The notes below the pieces were generated by a model, which saw only the letters and a list, made by a program, of their open reading frames with translations, was not told the DNA's origin and searched no databases. Positions 4,099-10,319 of a DNA stretch of 10,319 bases are shown piece after piece. Position numbers and translations under genes: made by a program. Each line of letters opens with the position of its first letter. Within the stretch, counting starts at the first letter, position 1. The stretch comes from Anaerolineales bacterium (GTDB lineage Bacteria > Chloroflexota > Anaerolineae > Anaerolineales > Villigracilaceae). The stretch lies in contig JAICQC010000138.1 in NCBI GenBank assembly GCA_025938055.1, positions 1-10,319 of the forward strand, read 5' to 3'.

Positions 4099-4542
4099 AT
4101 GGCAAGTGGCGGTGTTACAGGCTATGCAGCCATCAGCGCGCGTGTCCGGGCAATGTATGCCGATTTGCTCACGCCGCAGGACTGGGCTCGCTTAAACGAT
4201 TCTCCAGATTTCTCAACCTTATTTAGTTCACTTAAAACAACTGCTTATGGACCATACCTCGAAGGGCTGAAAGACAAAGAAATTACCCCCAAAAGGGTGC
4301 TCACGCAAGTTAAAAGAAAATTAGGGGATGCGTATTACAGTGTCATTCAAATGGCGCCGGAGAACACGCGCCCATTACTAAAGCAGTTATATCGCTATTA
4401 TGAGCTTGGTAACTTGAAAGCCTTATTACGCGCCCTGATCACAGTTCCAGGATGGAACACGGATGAAAAAGCTCTCTGGGACCGAGTGCGTGACGTGCTT
4501 TCCCCATGGGACAGGCCTCCGTACTGCCAGCGCAGGCGATGA
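4099..4542 (+). CDS. A/V-type ATPase subunit C, N-terminal part (frameshifted)
   Basis: Subunit C (eukaryotic d) is the funnel-shaped socket linking the central rotor shaft to the proteolipid ring. Residues 1-136 match its N-terminal half, with the typical start GYAAISARVRAMYADLL and the motif RYYELGNLKALLRAL. After Pro136 (codon at 4504-4506) the frame runs into eleven unrelated residues and stops. The rest of the protein continues in the -1 frame from 4506. The break lies at four consecutive C (4502-4505); one more C would restore a single protein of about 363 residues, the usual length of the family. Either the base is missing through sequencing or assembly error, or the gene is truly broken. 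The N-terminal half alone would not be expected to function. Confidence 0.85.
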   Translation: MASGGVTGYAAISARVRAMYADLLTPQDWARLNDSPDFSTLFSSLKTTAYGPYLEGLKDKEITPKRVLTQVKRKLGDAYYSVIQMAPENTRPLLKQLYRYYELGNLKALLRALITVPGWNTDEKALWDRVRDVLSPWDRPPYCQRRR

Positions 4543-5189
4543 TTGAATCAGGCAGCGTTGGGGCAGCCGTGGATCTGTTACGAGGGACACCCTACGAAGA
4601 AACTCTGTCTTTTGCGATGAAACGTTATTCAGCCGAGCAAAACCTCTTTCCGCTGGAGGTGGCGCTGGATCTCGCGTACTGGCGTCGTCTGTGGGCAGAA
4701 GCGAAAAAACTGACCGGACAGGACCGGGAACAAGCCACCAAGATCATCGGCTCACTGCTTGATATGAACAACCTTATGTGGGCGATCCGTTACAAGGTTT
4801 ATCACAAGCTGTCTGAAGAAGAGATCATTAATTACACTCTGCCTTTTGGTTTTCGAGTTCAGGATTCAGATATTCGGGCAATTGCTGCCGGGGCGGACGC
4901 TACAGCGGTGATCAATCGTGTCTATCCTGGTATTCCTGATGTCAATGCGCTTCTTGAAAACCCTCAAAGTGGACTGCCCAAATTGGAGGTGCTGCTTAAG
5001 CGCCAGCTCATTAAGCAATGCCTGGCGGCTTTTGTAGGCAACCCATTCCACATCGGGATCCCGCTGGCTTTTTTGGTCTTGAGTGATATCGAAGTTCAGG
5101 ATTTGATCATACTTATTGAGGCAAAGTCTTCCAATATGCCAGGTGATGAATATCGTCCATTTTTGCTGAAGGCAGATTTTCCTGTGTAG
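4506..5189 (+). CDS. A/V-type ATPase subunit C, C-terminal part (frameshifted)
   Basis: The remaining 227 residues of subunit C, in the -1 frame relative to the gene's start. It overlaps the end of the N-terminal frame by 37 bases. Features of the family are visible: the helical stretch LEVALDLAYWRRLW, then KIIGSLLDMNNLMWAIRYK, and the C-terminal helix containing LSDIEVQDLIILIEAK. The last motif, which binds the rotor, is well kept, so the sequence shows no decay besides the one break. ATGs at 4506 and 4539 lack a ribosome binding site, so separate translation is unlikely. A 93-base gap without obvious signals follows before subunit I. Confidence 0.87.
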   Translation: MGQASVLPAQAMIESGSVGAAVDLLRGTPYEETLSFAMKRYSAEQNLFPLEVALDLAYWRRLWAEAKKLTGQDREQATKIIGSLLDMNNLMWAIRYKVYHKLSEEEIINYTLPFGFRVQDSDIRAIAAGADATAVINRVYPGIPDVNALLENPQSGLPKLEVLLKRQLIKQCLAAFVGNPFHIGIPLAFLVLSDIEVQDLIILIEAKSSNMPGDEYRPFLLKADFPV

Positions 5190-5282
5190 CTGAGAATTGC
5201 CCAAAACATTTATTAAAGCATGTGAATGGTGTGCAAGAGTCAAGGATCTGGAACGATAAATTTTACTTAGCATGGAGATGAT

Positions 5283-7292
5283 ATGTTCTTTCCGAGAGAG
5301 ATGACAGAAGTGGAGCTGATCGTCCCCTCCAAAGACCTTTTGGCGGTAGCAAAGGTGTTGAGTGGTCATGGGGTGTTTCATCAGGTGGATAGCACCTACC
5401 TGGGCCTGGAAAACCTGGGACCCAGCACCTGGCAGGAGAAGGCTGCCAGTTATTCAACACTGGAACGTCGTATCCAGACCATTCTGCAGACCTTGAATCT
5501 GGCAGATGACTTTTCCGGGTCTACCGATTTTGATACGATGGTTGATTTGGAAGCCGTTCGGCCAGTAGTGGAGCGGATCGAGGAGGAAGTGAAGGGGACA
5601 AATGATCAGTTGAATGCTGAAAGGAAGCGGTTGGAGCAGCTGGAAAGCCAGCTCCACCAGTTGGAGCCCATCGCAGAAGTGAACGTTGAAGTGGGCGGGT
5701 TGCGCAATTCCGACTTTTTGCATTCCATACTTGGGATCATTCCTGCAGCCAATATAAATCGTCTGGAAACGAGCCTTTCGAGGGTTCCTCATGTATTCTA
5801 TACGCTGCGTGAAGATTCTCAAAAGCCTGTCGTGTGGTTGTTGGGACCGCGCAGTAATTCAGATATTATCGATCGGGCGGCAAAAAGCGCGTATCTTGAT
5901 CCTCTGACCCTGCCAGAAGAATTCGCTGGAACGCCAGCACAGATTACGACATCGATCCGCCAGGCGATAGAAGCCTCCAAACAGAAAATCTCGGACCTGA
6001 CCTTGCGTCTGACCAAACTGGCGGAGACTCATCAAAAGGAATTACATGAATTGTTGTGGGATGCGCATGTCAGCCGGATGATGGCGGACGCGATTGTTCG
6101 ATTCGGCCAACTTCGCCACACCTATGTTGTTGTGGGATGGGTTCCGACGGCGGACCTGGAGCTCCTCACGCAGCGACTGAAACAAGCCTCAGCGGAAATC
6201 CTGATCGAAACGATTCCCACCGAACGCTCCGGGCATCACTCGAATGTGCCTGTAGCGCTGACGACGAACCGGTGGCTGCGCCCGATTCAGATGCTGGTCA
6301 CGCAATACGGGCGACCCAGTTATGGTGAGCTTGACCCGACCTGGCTCATGGCGCTTACCTTCCCCTTGCTCTTCGGCGCGATGTTTGGCGATCTCGGTCA
6401 GGGTCTGGTATTGTTAGTCCTTGGTCTATTAATCGATAAAAAGGTTATCCTAAAAGGGATGTCCAGCCTCGGATTACTGATCGCCTATTGTGGTGCCTCT
6501 GCGGCGATCTTTGGCTACCTCTACGGCAGCATTTTTGGATTTGAAGGGCATCTGATCGAAGAGTATCTCCATTTCCATTTTGAGCCCCTATGGCTTAGCC
6601 CCATCGAAGGCGAGAACATCCTCACCGTGTTGCGCGTGGCGATTGATGTGGGTATCGTCATTCTGATGCTTAGTTTCCTGCTCGGTATGTTCAATAACAT
6701 CCGCGCCAGAAATTGGCCTCACCTGGTATTTGGACATACCGGGATCGTTATGTTTATGTTCTATATCGCTTTCCTTGCTCTGCTGGGCGGTTTCCTCGGC
6801 ACCACGGCTATTGGGCCCGCGATTGCAAACGCGATCGCAGCCATCCCGCTTCCGTGGACGCTTCTGGCAATTATCTTTGGCGTACTGGTAATGTTCTCAG
6901 GAGCTTTCCGGAACGCGATGGAAGGTCATCGCGCGATGGAAGGAAGCGGCGTTGGCGGGTGTATGATGTTTTTCGTACAGTCCTTCATGGATCTGTTTGA
7001 ATCACTTATCAGCTTGCTCAGCAATACGCTTTCCTTTGTACGTGTGGGCGCGTTTGCAGTGGCGCACGGCGGGCTGAGTCTTGCCATCTTCTCCCTGGCG
7101 GGCGAGGAGCCAGACCTGGGCTTTTGGATTACCATCATTCTCGGTAACCTGTTCATTATCGGTTTCGAAGGCTTGATTGTCGGTATTCAGACCATGCGCT
7201 TGCACTACTACGAGATACTCGGTAAATTCTTCCATGGTGGAGGCATGCGTTTCGAGCCGCTGACGCTGACTCCAAGAAAAGATGACGTGTAG
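5283..7292 (+). CDS. A/V-type ATPase subunit I (stator membrane subunit a)
   Basis: At 669 residues this is the ion-conducting stator, usual length for the family. Residues 1-350 are cytoplasmic, with coiled-coil stretches about 95-125 and 225-260 that bind the peripheral stalks. Residues 354-655 carry about eight membrane helices, opening with TFPLLFGAMFGDLGQG. The essential arginine facing the proteolipid ring is Arg587 in SFVRVGAFAVAHG. The conserved end motif is also present, with RLHYYEILGKFFHGGG followed by FEP. Together with subunit K it forms the two half-channels for H+ or Na+. GGAG lies four bases before the ATG. The reading frame is intact. Placing I after C rather than before K-E-C differs from the order common in Thermus and Enterococcus. 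Confidence 0.97.
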   Translation: MFFPREMTEVELIVPSKDLLAVAKVLSGHGVFHQVDSTYLGLENLGPSTWQEKAASYSTLERRIQTILQTLNLADDFSGSTDFDTMVDLEAVRPVVERIEEEVKGTNDQLNAERKRLEQLESQLHQLEPIAEVNVEVGGLRNSDFLHSILGIIPAANINRLETSLSRVPHVFYTLREDSQKPVVWLLGPRSNSDIIDRAAKSAYLDPLTLPEEFAGTPAQITTSIRQAIEASKQKISDLTLRLTKLAETHQKELHELLWDAHVSRMMADAIVRFGQLRHTYVVVGWVPTADLELLTQRLKQASAEILIETIPTERSGHHSNVPVALTTNRWLRPIQMLVTQYGRPSYGELDPTWLMALTFPLLFGAMFGDLGQGLVLLVLGLLIDKKVILKGMSSLGLLIAYCGASAAIFGYLYGSIFGFEGHLIEEYLHFHFEPLWLSPIEGENILTVLRVAIDVGIVILMLSFLLGMFNNIRARNWPHLVFGHTGIVMFMFYIAFLALLGGFLGTTAIGPAIANAIAAIPLPWTLLAIIFGVLVMFSGAFRNAMEGHRAMEGSGVGGCMMFFVQSFMDLFESLISLLSNTLSFVRVGAFAVAHGGLSLAIFSLAGEEPDLGFWITIILGNLFIIGFEGLIVGIQTMRLHYYEILGKFFHGGGMRFEPLTLTPRKDDV

Positions 7293-7374
7293 GTTCATAG
7301 TTTCATCTGATTTATATTGCATTGCAAACTTTGCGAAATACCAATCTAAAATTGTTAGTAAAAGGAGAGAAACA

Positions 7375-7806
7375 ATGTTCTTAGTTTTTGCGGTACTCGT
7401 TGGCTTGATCCCTGTAATTCCTGCTGTCATTTACGTGATCCAGAATGGGAAGGCCAGCCCTGCCCAGGCTGTTTCCAGAATGGTGACCGGGTTTAATACG
7501 TTTAACTTTTTAGTCGGGATAATGGCTGCCGGGCTTGCTGTTGTATGGCTGGCATCGCCTTCGTCCGTTCTTGCTGCTGGCGCTGCCCAGGAAGGTGCTG
7601 TTGATCAGTATGCGACACTGGCTGCAGCTCTGTCCACTGGTCTGGCTTGCATCGGTGCAGGCATTGCGGTGGGTGGCTCGGGCGCTGCGGCAGTCGGCGC
7701 GACCGCGGAAAAACCCGAATCCTTTGGTCGTGCACTCATCTTTGTGGGTCTGTCTGAAGGTATTGCCATTTACGGTCTGATCATTTCCTTCCTGGTGCTC
7801 CCGTAG
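7375..7806 (+). CDS. A/V-type ATPase subunit K (proteolipid ring)
   Basis: The ion-carrying rotor ring subunit, 143 residues from the ATG at 7375, chosen for the strong AAAGGAGAG (7361-7369) just before it; the frame opens earlier inside subunit I. Two N-terminal hydrophobic segments (2-22 and 44-62) precede a classical hairpin (78-143). The hairpin has the Gly/Ala-rich helix (STGLACIGAGIAVGGSG), the polar turn (AEKPESFG) and the ion-binding carboxylate Glu128 in GLSEGIAIYG. The N-terminal pair carries no carboxylate, so each polypeptide holds one ion. The second segment ends in VLAAGAAQE, resembling a signal-peptide cleavage site. The first hairpin helix lacks the Gln seen in the Na+ site of Enterococcus NtpK, which weakly favours H+. 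The strong ribosome binding site suits a subunit needed in many copies. Confidence 0.95.
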   Translation: MFLVFAVLVGLIPVIPAVIYVIQNGKASPAQAVSRMVTGFNTFNFLVGIMAAGLAVVWLASPSSVLAAGAAQEGAVDQYATLAAALSTGLACIGAGIAVGGSGAAAVGATAEKPESFGRALIFVGLSEGIAIYGLIISFLVLP

Positions 7807-7838
7807 GGGGTATCCTGTAACGATTCAGAGACTATCGT

Positions 7839-8144
7839 ATGAAAGTTCTGGTGATCGGTCATCCGGAGGCAGTCCTGGGTTTCTCGCTGGCTGGCGTAAG
7901 CGGGCGGGTGGCTACGAACGCGGCGGAGGTGAACCAGGCGCTGGATGACGTCCAGGCTTCCAAGGATGTTGGCATCGTCCTTGTCACCCAGGACGTCGCC
8001 CAATTGATTCCTGCCAGGATGGAACATCTTAAACTGCGTAGTACCATCCCACTGGTCGTAGAGATTCCCGCGCAGGGCGGTGTGCCGGAGGGGCAAGAGT
8101 CCCTGGGTGAGATCGTTCTGCGGGCCATCGGAATCAAGTTATGA
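7839..8144 (+). CDS. A/V-type ATPase subunit F
   Basis: A 101-residue alpha/beta protein beginning MKVLVIGHPEAVLGFSLAG, the typical subunit F start, with a later strand (IVLVTQDVAQLI) and IPLVVEIPA before the C-terminal tail. Subunit F is a central-shaft component that binds subunit D and regulates rotation of the catalytic head. Length is normal. The ribosome binding site is weak (AGAGAC 9-14 bases upstream). It starts 32 bases after subunit K. Subunit E follows after 53 bases. Confidence 0.93.
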   Translation: MKVLVIGHPEAVLGFSLAGVSGRVATNAAEVNQALDDVQASKDVGIVLVTQDVAQLIPARMEHLKLRSTIPLVVEIPAQGGVPEGQESLGEIVLRAIGIKL

Positions 8145-8197
8145 TCCTTTCTGCTGCAATCCTTATACTGCACAGAAAACAGATTGGATGATCATTT

Positions 8198-8818
8198 ATG
8201 AAAACTGAAGCACAAGATATTGAGATGCTGTCGCGGGCCATTCTGACAGAAGCGCGCGATGAGGCTGAGCAAATCAAGGCAGAGGCGAAGGAAAAGGCGG
8301 AAGCGATCCGAAAGCGTGGACTGGAACAGGCGGAACAGGAGCGGAAAACTATCCTTGATCGTGCTCGCGAGGATGCGGAGCGCCTGCGCGGCCAGGCGGT
8401 TGCAACTGCCCAGCTGAAGTCGCGTTCCTTGCAGTTGACAAATCGTGAACAATTGCTGGATCGGGTCTTCAAAACTGTGAGAGAAAAACTGTCTGATGTT
8501 CAAAAACGACCCGATTATGATCAGGTCGCCGCACTCCTGCTCCGCGAAGCGTTGGTGCAGCTGAGAGTAAATGAAGCTCAAATCAGAGCAGATCAAACAA
8601 CACAGGCGATTCTGGAGAAAAAAGCGCTGGCAGAAATATCCAAGGAACTTAACGGACAATTTACCAGTGCAGGCACTCTTGAGGAGGGGACGGGCATTGT
8701 TGTGGATGCAGCAGATGGGAAATTACATTACGATAACACGTTGGAGACTCGGCTCCAGCGCCTGGAGGGTACCCTGCGAGCCTCTGTGTACAAATTGTTG
8801 ATTGGAGAACAGTCATGA
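8198..8818 (+). CDS. A/V-type ATPase subunit E (peripheral stalk)
   Basis: A 206-residue protein with a long charged N-terminal helix (about 5-110, rich in Glu, Ala, Arg and Lys) and a globular C-terminal domain (115-200) containing the motif [20 protein letters not shown]. This is the standard subunit E layout; it pairs with subunit H to form the peripheral stalk and binds the catalytic head through its C-terminal domain. The start has no strong ribosome binding site. The stop codon overlaps the start of subunit A (ATGA, 8815-8818), so the two are translationally coupled. Confidence 0.93.
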   Translation: MKTEAQDIEMLSRAILTEARDEAEQIKAEAKEKAEAIRKRGLEQAEQERKTILDRAREDAERLRGQAVATAQLKSRSLQLTNREQLLDRVFKTVREKLSDVQKRPDYDQVAALLLREALVQLRVNEAQIRADQTTQAILEKKALAEISKELNGQFTSAGTLEEGTGIVVDAADGKLHYDNTLETRLQRLEGTLRASVYKLLIGEQS

Positions 8819-10319
8819 GTGAACGAGTCGGCACCATTACATGGATCAGTGGACCCGTGGTCCGTGCCCGGGGCTCCCGCCATATCGGCATGCTTGAGCT
8901 GGTCGAAGTGGGTGATGAGCATCTGGTTGGTGAAGTCATTGGTTTGGATGGTGACACCATCACAGCTCAGGTGTATGAAGAAACTTCGGGGATGCAACCC
9001 GGTGCGCCAATTTTCGGAACAGGTTTGCCGTTGTCCGTTGAACTGGGACCCGGCTTAATTCAAAGTATTTATGATGGCGTGCAACGCCCGCTGCCGTTGA
9101 TTGAAGAAGCAATGGGCTCATTTATCAGCCGTGGAGCCAGCTTCGACCCTATTAGCCGGGAGAAGCGTTGGAAGTATGAGTCCAGGGTCAATGTTGGCGA
9201 TGAAGTGAGTGGCGGCATGATTCTTGGCGTAGCCATGGAAACGGAGACGTTCGAGCATCGCGTCATGGTTCACCCTGATGATGCAGGTACGATCACCTGG
9301 GTTGCTCCTCCAGGCGAATATACAGTGACGGAACCCATCGCGAGACTTAAAGTTGGCAAAGAAGAAAAAGAATTGACCATGCTGCAGCGCTGGCCGGTCC
9401 GCCGGGCGCGTCCATTTGTTAGGCGGCTTGGCCATAGAGTCCCATTGATTACGGGCCAACGTATTTTGGATACTTTCTTCCCAGTCTCCAAAGGTGGCGC
9501 AGCAGGAATCCCAGGACCCTTCGGTTCAGGCAAAACGGTCACCCAGCACAGCATTGCCAAATGGGCTGACGCGCAGGTGATTGTTTATATTGGGTGTGGC
9601 GAACGCGGCAACGAGATGACCGAAGTGTTGCAGGAGTTCCCACATCTGGTGGACCCGCGTTCCGGTCGACCTTTGATGGAACGAACCGTTTTGATTGCCA
9701 ATACCTCCAATATGCCGGTGGCGGCCCGCGAAGCCAGTATTTACACGGGCATTACGATTGCAGAGTATTACCGCGATATGGGCTACAGCGTTGCCCTGAT
9801 GGCGGATTCAACTTCCCGGTGGGCAGAAGCATTACGTGAAGTTTCCGGTCGCCTCGAGGAAATGCCAGCCGAGGAAGGGTATCCGGCGTATCTGGCGGGT
9901 CGTCTTGCGGAATTTTACGAACGTGCAGGCTCCGTCGAAACGTTCAACGGAGGTCAGGGGTCCGTGAGCATCGTGGGCGCGGTGTCGCCTCCCGGCGGTG
10001 ACTTCTCGGAGCCGGTGACCCAGCACACGAAGCGCTTCATCCGCTGCTTCTGGGCGCTGGATAAGTCTCTGGCATCAGCCCGGCACTTCCCTGCCATCAA
10101 CTGGCTGGATAGCTATAGCGAATATGTGGACGATGTCGCTGACTGGTGGCGTGAGCAGGTCGGCAAGGACTGGCTTGGCATGCGAAACCGTGCCATGGAA
10201 TTGTTGAGTGAAGAAAACCGCTTGTCGCAAATCGTCAAACTTGTGGGTCCAGATGCTCTACCGTATGCCGAACGCATGGTTCTTGAGACATCCCGTCTGA
10301 TACGCGAAGGCATTCTGCA
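8815..10319 (+). CDS. A/V-type ATPase catalytic subunit A (3' end cut off)
   Basis: The nucleotide-hydrolysing or ATP-forming subunit; 501 codons are open to the window edge, so roughly the last 80 of the usual 580-600 residues are missing. The N-terminal beta-barrel (1-70) and the A-specific bulge domain (about 110-190) are present, separating it from subunit B and from F-type beta. The Walker A loop is GPFGSGKT (234-241) with Lys240. The catalytic Glu263 is in GCGERGNE, and Walker B ends at Asp331 in [13 protein letters not shown] later conserved stretch reads [13 protein letters not shown]. No break or lost key residue is seen. The ATG overlaps the stop of subunit E, and GGAG (8804-8807) lies seven bases upstream. 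Subunits B and D probably follow outside the window. Confidence 0.98.
   Translation, partial: MSERVGTITWISGPVVRARGSRHIGMLELVEVGDEHLVGEVIGLDGDTITAQVYEETSGMQPGAPIFGTGLPLSVELGPGLIQSIYDGVQRPLPLIEEAMGSFISRGASFDPISREKRWKYESRVNVGDEVSGGMILGVAMETETFEHRVMVHPDDAGTITWVAPPGEYTVTEPIARLKVGKEEKELTMLQRWPVRRARPFVRRLGHRVPLITGQRILDTFFPVSKGGAAGIPGPFGSGKTVTQHSIAKWADAQVIVYIGCGERGNEMTEVLQEFPHLVDPRSGRPLMERTVLIANTSNMPVAAREASIYTGITIAEYYRDMGYSVALMADSTSRWAEALREVSGRLEEMPAEEGYPAYLAGRLAEFYERAGSVETFNGGQGSVSIVGAVSPPGGDFSEPVTQHTKRFIRCFWALDKSLASARHFPAINWLDSYSEYVDDVADWWREQVGKDWLGMRNRAMELLSEENRLSQIVKLVGPDALPYAERMVLETSRLIREGIL

Noticed and set aside
4498..4510. Programmed -1 ribosomal frameshift in subunit C
   Set aside because: The heptamer does not fit the X XXY YYZ pattern in the right frame and I see no strong downstream stem. 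A missing base is simpler.
7282..7374. Longer start for subunit K overlapping subunit I
   Set aside because: The extra 31 residues are not hydrophobic in the family pattern, and AAAGGAGAG lies directly before the ATG at 7375.
1..10319. CRISPR arrays, insertion sequences or rRNA genes
   Set aside because: I found no regularly spaced repeats, no transposase with terminal inverted repeats, and no rRNA-like sequence on either strand.

Overview
The window looks like bacterial chromosome. The genes suggest a Chloroflexota-like (Anaerolineae-type) organism. The pointers are an A/V-type rather than F-type ATPase operon, a lipoprotein with a long Pro/Thr/Ala linker joined to a planctomycete-type cytochrome c domain, and typical tRNA and terminator architecture. 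This placement is inference; there is no rRNA or other marker gene to settle it.

Left part (1-590): the start of a TIR-domain protein on the minus strand, running off the window edge. It is followed by a short intergenic stretch with a sigma70-like promoter pointing right, a hairpin that resembles the ends of an integron attC site, and an intrinsic terminator.

Middle (592-2219): a very small integrated element in a tRNA-Ser(GGA) gene. The 3' 80 bp of the tRNA is present twice in direct orientation (592-671 and 2132-2211). Only the right copy belongs to a complete tRNA; the left copy is the displaced original 3' end, still followed by its old terminator. The two copies lie 1,540 bp apart. The DNA between them holds a complete tyrosine recombinase and, apparently, one 53-residue membrane protein with its own promoter, palindromic operator and terminator. 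I see no replication gene, relaxase or structural gene.

Right of the tRNA (2251-3317): a minus-strand two-gene operon encoding a DUF2231 membrane protein and a lipoprotein c-type cytochrome, ending in a strong terminator and preceded by an 11-bp inverted repeat.

3318-3783 is mostly non-coding. It holds a perfect consensus promoter (TTGACA-17-TATAAT), then an intrinsic terminator, then a second promoter. This probably forms the control region of the ATPase operon.

3784-10319: A/V-type ATPase operon on the plus strand in the order H(G)-C-I-K-F-E-A, with subunit A cut by the window end and B and D presumably beyond it. H and E form the peripheral stalks, C and F the central axle parts, I the ion-conducting stator, K the rotating proteolipid ring and A the catalytic subunit. 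The subunit C gene is broken by a one-base frameshift at a run of four C.
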